From positions 1 through 26,440 of the forward strand of contig JBNGIS010039081.1 in assembly GCA_049999725.1 (NCBI GenBank): a stretch of DNA of 26,440 nucleotides, given 5' to 3'. Below are positions 19,090 to 26,440 of the stretch, one piece after another. Below the pieces are notes generated by a model, which searched no databases, was not told the DNA's origin, and was given only the letters and a program-made list of their open reading frames with translations. The translations under genes were made by a program, and so were the position numbers. This DNA comes from Haplomitrium mnioides (lineage: Eukaryota; Marchantiophyta; Haplomitriopsida; Calobryales). Numbering within the stretch: position 1 is the stretch's first letter; the number at the start of each line of letters is the position of its first letter.

Positions 19090-19463
19090 TCCACCCATGC
19101 ATGTAGTGCTTCCACCTTCCACAAGCTTTGTTCTATATAATCTGCAGATATGGAAAGAGCCAATGATTTATTTCTCTTGAAATAAAGAAAAGGGGAAACA
19201 TCTATTTCTGCTTCTAGAACTGCAACCTCCACAGCCTCCACCTCGGCAGAAACACTAGTCTCCATTGCCAGAAGGTCCACTATTGCCAGGCTTATCTTGT
19301 CCACTTTGCTGCCTTTTCCCTTCAAGGCAACTAACAGAGCATTCTTGTCCACTTTTCCACGAGTCAGCATATCCTCTTCTAGCTGCCAAATCCGTCCAGA
19401 TTCCTTCCTTTGATCTCTCCCAGTAATGCTGTTGCAATATTGGTATGCTTATCTATCATTCTA
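19090..19463 (-). pseudogene. Unidentified gene-like fragment between solo LTR and copia-1
   Basis: On the minus strand a frame open from about 19452 reads SITGRDQRKESGRIWQLEED, then MLTRGKVDKNALLVALKGKG, LAIVDLLAMETSVSAEVEAV and a hydrophobic/acidic stretch to HAWVDVRK at 19077. The last residues already lie in the solo LTR. A stop (TAA) sits upstream, close to the copia-1 edge. I do not recognise the family. It has the same orientation as the fragment at 17489-18179 on the other side of the LTR, so both may come from one gene, but removing the LTR and one target copy does not restore a continuous frame; an intron or further decay would be needed. Confidence 0.35.
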
Positions 19464-20462
19464 TGTTGAAAATATCAAAATCTATTTGATGATATTGCAG
19501 CAGCGAAAATCCACTATAGTTGAGAATCGCAAGAAAGAGGGAGAAGGGAAAATGTCAACTTGCTGAGGGGGTTCGCCTGATAGCAGATTCACGAATCTCT
19601 CCACCCCCGTTAACAGGTTCGCAAGAGCAGGTGGTCACGAGGCTCTTCTGCTCGCGACCTCCTTCTGGACCCAAACACGTAAGAGTTGCTTCCTATGCAC
19701 GAAAAACGCAGGTCGACTTCCTCCCAGGCCAAATCACAACTGCCTTGCGATTTGTCTCCTATGCACGAAAACGCAGCTACCTGTTTGTGAGGTCCTTTGC
19801 TTGCAAGAAAACGAGTCACCCTGACTCGCGATGCCACCTTTGATGAGAAAAACGACTCTCCTCTTCTGCACACGATTCTCCCTTGAATGCACAAAAAACG
19901 GGTTACAAGTGAAATGTGTTTGCAATGAGGATGTGATGAGCTCCTCTTCCTCTGATTTATATACACATTACAATACCAGCCAATGGGCTGAATTTCTATG
20001 GGCGCCTAGCTTGGAAAACTATGGGCGTTTAAATCCGTGCAGGTGAAGCAGACTTTTCTACAAGTATGGACAAGAGCTGCACATTCAATTTTTCACCTAC
20101 ACTCCTATGTCTTTTCTTCCTGTGAGCACATGCACGATGCATGTCTTCATCTATCTTATGCAAGGGACAAAAAATATTAATGTCCCTAAGGAGCCTCTTG
20201 GTGTTGACACGTGTCACCACCAGGTGCCTCCACATGGTACTATCCCCAAATCCTTCTCTAAACTAGCTAGGAGCTAAACTAGAGAGGAAATTAAATGCCT
20301 ATACAAATAAGTTGCTCAGGATCATCACTTGAGCATAATGTACAGCAGCAAAGGTGCATTTCCAACACTTCACAAAGGAAGCATGTTGCAGGAATTCCTG
20401 AGCAGGATCAGGCAATTCCTCTGATCCACCAGCAACAAATTGTGAGTTGCCAATTTCCAACA
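19464..20462 (-). repeat. LTR A: 3' LTR of copia-1
   Basis: 999 bp. The minus strand begins TGTTGGAAATTGGCAACTC and ends GATATTTTCAACA. It is closely similar to LTR B over its length and carries the same extra block near its start. A TATA-like TATATAAATC (minus strand, 19954-19963) and a GACACGTGTC palindrome (20206-20215) mark its promoter part. Confidence 0.93.
19954..19963 (-). promoter_or_regulatory. TATA box of LTR A
   Basis: The minus strand reads TATATAAATC, a canonical plant TATA element, about 500 bp into the LTR. LTR B has TTTATAAATC and LTR C has TATATAAT at the same place. Confidence 0.6.
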
Positions 20463-20470
20463 CTCCCCCT
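20463..20470 (-). other. Polypurine tract of copia-1
   Basis: The minus strand reads AGGGGGAG directly before the LTR start TGTTGG, the standard position of the plus-strand primer. It fixes the orientation of the element and the LTR boundary. Confidence 0.85.
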
Positions 20471-21665
20471 CAGCGAACAACTTGCACACCAAGCATCTCT
20501 CAGCAAGCCTACATGCTTGTCACTTGTCATTGCCTTGGTCTTTGAGTGATAGGTTGGATTCTACTCCAACAATATGTAACCCTGATTATCTTCACAAATG
20601 GTGGTGGGTTTATCCAGTCTGAAAACCCAACCATCCTCCCATTAGTAAAGTACACCCTGATGTGGACTTTCCATCATCTTTCCTTCCTGCATAATGAGTC
20701 ACTATATCCGATCAGTGAATTGTTGCTGATCAGAGTGGATTCCAGACATCCACTGTACTCCAGCACATGATCCTTGGAGCCTTAAAGGTACCTGAAAATT
20801 ACTTTCACTGCAAGCCAGTGAGTCATTCTTGGGTTGGACACAAACCTTGAGGCAGCTCCCATTGCATAGCATAATTCAGACTGCCTACTGCACTTCAGTC
20901 TCCTTTTTGTTCCAGATCCCATCCTTGATTGACCTCATACCAGCTAATGGACTGTAGACTCCCCTGCAATCTCCCATTCCATTCCTTTCAAGAATTTTCC
21001 TAATACAGACCTTTTGATTCAGTGTGATCTTCCTTGCAAGTTCATCGCTCTGAACATGCATCCCAAGAAGATAGTGAATCTCCTGTAGGTCTGTCATTTC
21101 AAATGTCACCTCCAGGTCCTTGACCTGATTTAACTGCTCCAGATCATTGCTGATCATCACTATGTCATCTACATAGCTGACAAAACTCATAATGTTTCAC
21201 CCTCTCTTCAGGTGTAAACACACAATGACTTGCATCACTCCTAAAGTTCTTCTCCATCAGATGTGTGTCAATCCGCTGGCACCATGCCCTAGATGCTTGC
21301 TTGAGGCCATATATAATGCCTTGTTTTATCTGCACACAAAGCATTCCTTCCTCTCACAACAAATTCTGCTGGCTGCTGCATATAGATCTCACTCAAGATC
21401 CATTCAAGAATCCCATCTTGACATCCACTTGAGGTGCTTCCCAGTCCATCATTACAGCAATAGCTAACAGACACCTGATTGAAGAAAACTTTGCAACCGG
21501 TGCAAAGGTTTCTGTGTAAACCATCCTGACCATCTGTGTGAATCCCTTTGGCAACCAGCCTTGCCTTGTAATTTTCCACAGACCCATTAACTTGGTACTT
21601 GACCTTGAGTACCCACTTACATCCTCTGGCTTTCCTCCCCTTGGGCAACTTGGTTTGGAGTTCAG
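20471..21665 (-). pseudogene. copia-1 reverse transcriptase and RNase H
   Basis: RT starts at PKGRKARGCKWVLKVKYQVN and GSVENYKARLVAKG, continues after a frameshift (near 21540) with TFAPVAKFSSIRCLLAIAVM, DWEAPQVDVKMGFLNG and IYMQQPAEFVV, then SYVDDIVMISND with an intact YVDD active site (about 21150-21185) and HYLLGMHVQSD. RNase H is badly decayed: VGSLNYAM near 20870 and DGKSTSGCTLLMGG near 20620 are still readable, with several stops. The enzyme copies element RNA into DNA in virus-like particles; this copy is dead. It is closely related to the RT of copia-2 at 26118-26440. Confidence 0.9.
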
Positions 21666-21914
21666 TGTTGGAAATTGGCAGCTCACAATTTGCTGCTGGT
21701 GGATCAGAGGAATTGCCTGATCCTGCTCAGGAATTCCTGCAACATGCTTCCTTTGTGAAGTGTTGGAAATGCACCTTTGTTGCTGTACATTATGCTCTCA
21801 AGTGATGATCCTGAGCATGTTATTTGTCTAGGCATTTTATTTCCTCTCTAGTTTAGCTCCTAGCTAGTTTAGAGAAGGATTTGGGGACAGTGCCATGTGG
21901 AGGCACCTAGTGGT

Positions 21915-22006
21915 GACACGTGTCAGCACCAGGAGGCTCCTTAGGGACATTAATATTTCTTGTCCCTTGCATAAGATAGATGAAGCACATGCATCGTGCA
22001 TGTGCT
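21915..22006 (+). promoter_or_regulatory. G-box palindrome and RY-type palindrome in LTR B
   Basis: GACACGTGTC at 21915-21924 contains the ACACGTGT G-box/ABRE-type core. About 60 bp downstream, 21984-22006 is an inverted repeat with two 10-bp arms (AGCACATGCA and TGCATGTGCT) and a 3-base spacer; it contains CATGCA, the RY element core. LTR A keeps the first exactly. LTR C has GACATGTGTC, a CpG decay product. Binding by bZIP or B3 factors is inference. Confidence 0.5.
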
Positions 22007-22139
22007 CACAGGAAGAAAAGACATAGGAGTGTAGGTGAAAAATTGAATGTGCAGCTCTTGTCCATACTCGTAGAAAAGTTTGCTTCACCTGCACTAATTC
22101 AAGCGCCCACAGTTTTTTCAAGCTGGGTGCCGTAGAAAT

Positions 22140-22176
22140 CCAGCCAATGGCTGGTATTGTAATGTGTTTATAAATC
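22140..22176 (+). promoter_or_regulatory. CCAAT palindrome and TATA box of LTR B
   Basis: CCAGCCAATGGCTGG (22140-22154) is a perfect odd palindrome containing CCAAT. TTTATAAATC at 22167-22176 is the TATA element. Transcription would start some 30 bp further on, near the GGAAGAGGAGCTC block. Confidence 0.5.
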
Positions 22177-22378
22177 AGAGGAAGAGGAGCTCATTGCATC
22201 CTCATTTCACTTGTTCACTTGTATCTCGTTTGGGGCATTCAAGGGAGAATCGCGTGCAGTGAAGGAGAGTTGTTTTTCTCATCAAAGGTGACATCGCGAG
22301 TCAGGAGTGACTCATTTTCTGCAAGCAAGGCCTCCCACGAAATGCGTGGGCTGTTTTTCGTGCATAGGAGCAAATCGC

Positions 22379-22493
22379 AAGGAGTTGCGATTTGACCTGG
22401 GAAGAGGGCTCTACGTTTCGTGCATTGTAAGGAGTTGCGATTTGAGCTGAGAAGAGGGCTCTGCGTTTCGTGCATCGTAAGGAGCTGCGATTA
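22379..22493 (+). repeat. 50-bp direct repeat in LTR B
   Basis: Two full units (22379-22428 and 22429-22478) and a partial third, each beginning AAGGAGTTGC or AAGGAGCTGC and ending TTTCGTGCATNGT. They occupy the place in the LTR where LTR C has its 25-bp array. Confidence 0.85.
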
Positions 22494-22688
22494 AGCCTGG
22501 GAGGAGGTCGCTCCTTCGTTTTCGTGCGAACCTGCTGATGGGAGGGAGATTCACAACCTCCTGCGATTCGCGAATCTGCTGGGACTTCATGGAGCTGACA
22601 TTTTCCTTCTTCCCTTCTTCTTGTGCTTCTCAGCTGTAGTGGATTTTTGCTGCTGCAATATCATCAACTCGTTTTGATATTTCCAACA

Positions 22689-22743
22689 GTTTATGGGCCC
22701 ACTCTCGATGAGGGATACAAGTATTGGTAACTCCAGCATGTAT
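22689..22743 (+). mobile_element. Leader remnant of the LTR B element
   Basis: 55 bp starting GTTTATGGGCCCACTCTCGA and ending CCAGCATGTAT, matching the leader after LTR C (23610-23664) with few changes and including the gag ATG-TAT. The element is interrupted there by LTR C. Confidence 0.88.
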
Positions 22744-23609
22744 TGTTGGAAATTGGTAGCTCACACTTTGCTGCTGTACATTATACTCAAGTGATGATCC
22801 TGAGCATGGTTATTTGTATAGGCATTTAGTTTCCTCTCTAGTTTAGCTCCTAGCTAGCTTAGAGAAGGATTTAGGGATAGTGCCATGTGGAGGCACTTGG
22901 TGGTGACATGTGTCAGCCCCAGGAGCCTCCTTAGGGACAATTAATGATTCTTGTCCCTTGCAAAAGATAGAGAAGCACATCCATCGTGCATGTGCTCACA
23001 GGTAGAAAAGTCATAGGAGTGTAGGTGAAATTAAATGTGCAGCTCTTGTCCATACTCGTGGAAAAGTCTGCTTCACCTGCACTGATTCAAGCGCCCACAG
23101 ATTTTGAACAAGGGTGCCCATAGAAATCCAGCCAAAGGCTGATATTGTATTGTGTATATAATACTGAAGAAGAGGAGCTCGAAGCATCCTCATTGCAACC
23201 ACATTTCACTTGTAACCCGTTTCTGTGCATTCAAGGGAGAACCGCGTCTGGAAGGAGGTCGCGTTTTCATGCCTGGAAGGAGGTCGCGTTTTCATGTCTG
23301 GAGGGAGATCGCGTTTTCGTGTCTGGAAGAAGGTCGCATTTTCGTGCCTGGAAGGAGGTCGCGTTTTTGTATCTGGAAGGAGGTCGAGTTTTTGTGTCTG
23401 GAAGGAGATCGCGTTTTCGTGTCTGGAAGGAGGTCGCGAGCATCTGCTCTTGCAAACCTGCTGACGAGAGGAGAAGTTTGCATTCGCGAATTTGCTATCA
23501 GGCAAACCCCAGCGAGCTGACGTTTTCCCTTCTTCCCTTTTCTCACGATTCTCATCTAAAGTGGATTTTTGCTGCTGCAATATATCAAATCTTTTTGATA
23601 TTTCCAACA
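22744..23609 (+). repeat. LTR C: 5' LTR of copia-2
   Basis: 866 bp from TGTTGGAAATTGGTAGC to GATATTTCCAACA. It is shorter than LTRs A and B mainly because it lacks the extra block near the start (between TTTGCTGCTG and TACATTATAC) and because the middle is a 25-bp array. TATATAAT at 23155-23162 is the TATA element. Confidence 0.93.
23248..23440 (+). repeat. 25-bp minisatellite in LTR C
   Basis: Seven full units and part of an eighth, of the form CTGGAAGGAGGTCGCGTTTT plus five bases. The period is not divisible by three and the unit lacks stops, so Arg/Ser/Phe-rich or Arg/Pro-rich open frames run through it in all forward and several reverse frames. These are not genes. LTRs A and B have only one or two degenerate forms of this block. 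Confidence 0.93.
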
Positions 23610-23613
23610 TGTT

Positions 23614-24492
23614 ATGGGCCCACTCTCGATGGGGGATGCAAGTGTTGGTACCTCCAGCATGTATTCCATTGAAAATTTTGAAGGTGCAGATTTTCTAGAT
23701 TGGAAAGCCAAGATGCAACTAATCCTTGAGCTGAAAGGATTATGGAGGTATGTGAATGGTGAATTTCCTAAGCCTAGTGGCAGAAATGCCACTGAGGAAG
23801 AAAATGCAATGTGGATCCAGGCAGATAGGCATGCTCAAATCCTAATCTGCCTGAGCTTGGGTAAGAAGCAATTTACCCAAGTGAGGACCCTCACTACTTC
23901 ATGTGAGGTGTGGAATAGCCTTAGGAAGGCTTATGAGCAAGGAGGGGCTTTTGCTGCCACATACTTGTGGAGGAAGCTCTTGAATTTAAAATTTGTAGAA
24001 GATGACAGCATGGGTGATCACACTGCAAAGGTCAAGAATCTGGTGGAGCAGTTGTTGTCAATCAACCTTGGCCTCAAGGAGGAAATGTTTGTACAAATCT
24101 TGCTGGCAAGTTTACCTGAGTCATATGATGTGTTGTTGCACTCATTGGAGAGCAACCTGAGCACCCTGACTTTAGATGAAGCAAGTACCAGGCTCTTGGC
24201 TGAAGAAACCAGGAGGAAAGAGCGTCTGGGTGGACCTGAACAGAGTTCTGGCTAGTTCACAAGAGGCAAGGAGGCCAAGAAGTTCCAAGGTGGGAAGTCC
24301 CAGAAGGGGGGTAACTCACCAAGTGGAAATTGTGTTTATTGTGACAAGCCTGGCCACTATGCAAGAAACTGTCCCAAGAAAAACAAGGATCAAGGGAAGA
24401 CACTTGCAAAGGGTGGCCAGGACAAGCAGACAAAGGAGCAGGTCAATATCGCTATCATCAAGGAGTCAAATGATGTCATAGAATATGTCTGA
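23614..24492 (+). pseudogene. copia-2 gag (UBN2 type) with zinc knuckle
   Basis: Start candidates are ATG at 23614 and ATG at 23659; the second, giving MYSIENFEGADFLDWKAKMQ, is where the conserved N-terminus begins and is preferred. The UBN2-type gag core follows: ELKGLWRYVNGEFPKP, ADRHAQILICLSLGKKQF, EVWNSLRKAYEQ, LLNLKFVEDDSMGDHTAKVK, LLASLPESYDVLLHSLES and TLDEASTRLLAEETRRKE. A TAG at 24253-24255 interrupts the frame, which then goes on with a Gly/Lys-rich linker and the knuckle CVYCDKPGHYARNC (24331-24372), ending at TGA 24490-24492. Gag forms the particle. Apart from the one stop it reads without frameshift, the best-preserved coding region in the right half. Confidence 0.9.
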
Positions 24493-25180
24493 GGTAGAAA
24501 GGCATGGGTTCTGGACTGGACTGTCAAGGATCCATGGAGTGTGCTACTTGTGGCATGAAAGGCTTGGACATTTGGAGCTCAAGGTATGAACACCTTGACG
24601 TAGAAAGGCATGGTGTCTGGATTGGACTGGACTGTCGAGACAGTGGGAGTTTGGACTAGTGGTTAATGTATCAAGAGAAGAAAACTATTATTTCTTCATT
24701 GATTTTTAATATGAAAAATCATTTGTACATATGAAGTCCAGAAGTGATTGCTTTTCTATGTTTCCTAGTTTTGAGGGCTCAGAAAAGGCCAAGAAAATTA
24801 TGGTGAAGATACTCTATACAGATGGGGAAGGGAGTATATGTCCAAGGGGTTGAAAGCTTTTTAAGAGAGTATGGATCAATCTAAGCGTACAATCAAGCAC
24901 AACTCACAGCAGGGGATTCTCCATCATAGAACGGTGTGGCAGGAAGGATGTTTGGACGATCATGGAGAATACAAGGAAGCATTTTCTGTGCAAGGTACAT
25001 CCAGAAGATTCTCTGGGCTAAAGCTGTGAACACAACAGTCTCGCTTAGGAATCGGTGCACCAAGGCTGTGAGCAATATGGCATCAGAGGAATATATCTTT
25101 ATAAGTATTGAGAGAACTCCATACTTACAAACTAAGGTAGCCAATTATAAAGTTAATCAAGATGATCTGTACTGAAGATT
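24493..25180 (+). pseudogene. copia-2 protease stub, pre-integrase and integrase remnant
   Basis: KAWVLD (about 24503-24520) is the start of the protease active-site region, but the following DSGA part and the rest of the protease are missing. LWHERLGHLELK (24548-24583) is the pre-integrase HxxxxH motif, only some 30 bp further. The integrase core can be followed in fragments: YYFFIDF and FVHMKS (about 24690-24740), ILYTDGEGS (near 24810) and LWAKAVNTTVSLRNRC with KAVSNMASEE (25010-25090). Several stops and shifts break it. Two similar 38-40-bp pieces (24494-24531 and 24600-24639, beginning GTAGAAAGGCATGG) show a local duplication. Confidence 0.75.
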
Positions 25181-25330
25181 GAAAAGATTAACAACCCAAC
25201 CTCCACCCCAATCAAAAACATAAATAAAGTAGAAGAAACCCAAAAATAAAATAAAAGTTTAAAAATTTAAATTAAATTAACTAACTAGCTAGCTAACTAG
25301 AGGAGAAGTGCGGTGATTTGTATAGTGTTT
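25181..25330. other. AT-rich stretch interrupting copia-2 integrase
   Basis: A/T-rich sequence with poly-A/T runs and AACTAACTAGCTAGCTAACT (centred near 25290), which is palindrome-like. It replaces the sequence expected after KAVSNM(T/A)PEE. No coding signal, and no clear terminal repeats or target duplication were found, so its origin is open. Confidence 0.4.
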
Positions 25331-25984
25331 GTCAAGCACTTGCCATAGACCTCTAAGCAGCATTATGAGTAGTATTGACAGATTACCACTACTTTACCAC
25401 AGACTTCATCAGTTCCCAGCCATGGATATAAGTTATGCCAAAGGCAGAACTAAAGTCCTACGTTTCTGTCACTATTCCAGAAGTGGTGGGAAAAGAGGAA
25501 GCATGGTCAGGTAAGTAGCCTGATGTTTCACACCTCAGAATTTTTGGCTATATGCATTAGTACCTCAAGAATTGTGAGGGAAGTTGCATTCAAAAACTGT
25601 CAAGTGTGTGTTTCTGAGATATTGGGAAGAACTGCAAGGGGTACATGCTGTTCTACTGTGAGACCAAGCAGATAGTCAGGGGTCAGGAAGTAGTGTTTGA
25701 TGACTGTCAGAGGATCTGACAAGCATGTCACCTGCAATTGGCAAAGGAGCAGGTTGGGATCTCCAAAGGAAGGAGATAATGGTGAAGTACACAAGTGATG
25801 TGCCAGGCACCTCATATCTGGGACAGAATCTGGAATTGGAGACAATGCTAGGAATCATTCCAGTAGTGGGAGTACCAGTGGTATATGAGAGGACATTTGT
25901 GGAAGTAGAGAACGTTGTGCCAAGTGTTCTGGGAGGCTGAGCAAACAGCCAGTGACAATGGATCTGGCAGTGCCAGAAACATGG
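25331..25984 (+). pseudogene. copia-2 integrase C-terminal part and linker
   Basis: TVKCVFLRYWEELQGVH (about 25595-25645) followed, one frame on, by YCETKQIVRGQEVVFDDCQR (about 25655-25715) is the conserved KCIFVGY...DPxTxxVxxSRDVVFDE segment at the end of copia integrase. After a stop a hydrophilic linker (open 25725-25940) leads to RT. The part 25331-25590 has no motif I recognise. Confidence 0.6.
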
Positions 25985-26440
25985 GGAATCAATGTGACCA
26001 TGGTGATGATCCACTAACACTAAAAGAGGCGTTGTTCAAGAAGGATACCCAAGCATGGGAGGTGGTTTCTAAGGAGTTGATTCACTCCATAAAACCAGAC
26101 CTGAACTCTGAACCAAGTTGCCCAAGGGGAGGAAAGCTATGGGGTGTACGTGGGTACTCAAGCTCAAGTACCAAGTTAATGGGTCTGTGGAAAATTACAA
26201 GGCAAGGCTGGTTGCCAAAGCATTTACACAGATGACTGGGGTGGGTTACACAGGAACCTTTGCACCGGTTGCAAAGTTTTCTTCAAGCACGTGTCTGTTG
26301 GCTATTGCTGCAATGATGGACTGAGAAGCACCTCAAGTGGATGTCAAGATGGGATTCTTGAATGGAGATCTTGAGTGAGAGATCTATACACAGTAGCTAG
26401 AAGAATTTGTTGTGAGAGGAAGGAATGCTTTGTGTGCAGA
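25985..26440 (+). pseudogene. copia-2 reverse transcriptase, N-terminal part (cut by window end)
   Basis: DDPLTLKEALFKKDTQAWEV is the typical RT lead-in. A frameshift near 26118 leads to PKGRKAMGCTWVLKLKYQVN, GSVENYKARLVAKAFTQMTG, YTGTFAPVAKF and LLAIAAMMD, then a TGA (26322-26324) where copia-1 has Trp, then EAPQVDVKMGFLNGDLE and EEFVVRGRNALC. The catalytic Asp of VDVKMGFLNG is present; the YVDD part lies outside the window. The match to copia-1 RT over this stretch is close. Confidence 0.9.

Larger units (their letters stand above)
19464..21665 (-). mobile_element. copia-1: 3' part of a Ty1/copia element
   Basis: On the minus strand: RT (from 21665), decayed RNase H, polypurine tract (20463-20470) and a 3' LTR ending at 19464. 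It is cut at 21665/21666 by the start of LTR B, which lies inside RT coding sequence. The upstream part (gag to early RT) should lie beyond the inserted elements, outside the window. Bases 19459-19463 (TTCTA) would be the target duplication on this side. Confidence 0.88.
21666..22688 (+). repeat. LTR B: same-family copia LTR, + strand
   Basis: 1,023 bp from TGTTGGAAATTGGCAGC to GATATTTCCAACA. It sits exactly against copia-1 RT coding sequence (TTCAG at 21661-21665 precedes it), so its element inserted into copia-1. Only 55 bp of leader follows before LTR C begins. It faces LTR A head to head, 1.2 kb apart. Confidence 0.93.
22744..26440 (+). mobile_element. copia-2: Ty1/copia element running off the window
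   Basis: 5' LTR (LTR C), leader, gag with zinc knuckle, pre-integrase and integrase remnants, and RT in the Ty1/copia order (integrase before RT). Protease and much of the pol middle are deleted or replaced. The 3' end is outside the window. RT is nearly collinear with that of copia-1, so both belong to one family. Confidence 0.92.

Noticed and set aside
22689-22710. Initiator-Met tRNA primer site after the copia LTRs
   Set aside because: The sequence after LTRs B and C (TTATGGGCCCACTC) does not match TGGTATCAGAGC; which tRNA, if any, fits is not clear from memory.
23145-23672. Overlapping open frames of 60-175 codons across LTR C
   Set aside because: Generated by the stop-free 25-bp array; all forward frames are open together.
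23614-24255. Host gene for the 213-codon open frame
   Set aside because: UBN2-type gag motifs, a following CCHC knuckle and an LTR directly upstream identify it as copia gag.
1-26440. tRNA, rRNA or other structured RNA genes
   Set aside because: No cloverleaf boxes or rRNA-like stretches were recognised by eye; a covariance-model scan would be needed to exclude short ones.

Overview
This window looks like intergenic or intronic DNA from a land plant with a large, retrotransposon-rich nuclear genome. The evidence is Ty3/gypsy and Ty1/copia elements with plant-type domains, a plant L1-like LINE with a zinc-binding C-terminal region, GT-AG intron signals, and no prokaryotic gene organisation. 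A conifer or another large-genome plant would fit, but nothing here fixes the species. Nearly every coding trace is broken, and I see no clearly intact host gene. I also found no convincing new functional system; the interest lies in repeat architecture, decay patterns and nesting order.

Layout. 1-1061: two exon-like pieces of an unidentified gene, with a palindromic 24-bp minisatellite in the intron between them. 1062-11006: a gypsy element (gypsy-1, + strand). It has a very long 5' LTR carrying a nested 14-bp/175-bp repeat, then decayed gag, three zinc knuckles, protease, RT and RNase H. It has no integrase, and its 3' LTR copy is interrupted by a LINE 3' end (10534-10837). 11007-16300: a second gypsy element (gypsy-2, - strand). 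It has a 3.1-kb 3' LTR and a pol frame with RNase H and a full integrase, free of frameshifts but carrying eight stop codons, all of which can be explained by transitions. Its 5' half is missing. 16300-17488: a 5'-truncated LINE of the same family as the one at 10534.

17489-19463: fragments of one or more antisense gene-like sequences, split by a solo copia LTR (18180-19089) with a near-perfect 5-bp target duplication. This LTR contains an assembly gap that is probably artificial. 19464-21665: 3' LTR, polypurine tract and RT/RNase H of copia-1 (- strand). 21666-22743: an LTR and 55 bp of leader of a same-family element on the + strand, apparently inserted into the copia-1 RT. 22744-26440: another same-family element (copia-2, + strand), inserted just after the gag start of the previous one. 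Its UBN2-type gag is almost complete, protease is lost, integrase is ruined, and RT runs off the window.

Insertion history that can be read: gypsy-1 entered a gene; a LINE then entered its 3' LTR (the 5' LTR preserves the empty site); gypsy-2 cut the same 3' LTR. To the right, copia-1 entered an antisense gene remnant, a sister copy entered copia-1, and a further sister entered that one. Many in-frame stops are C-to-T or G-to-A changes, as expected for long-methylated, silenced DNA.
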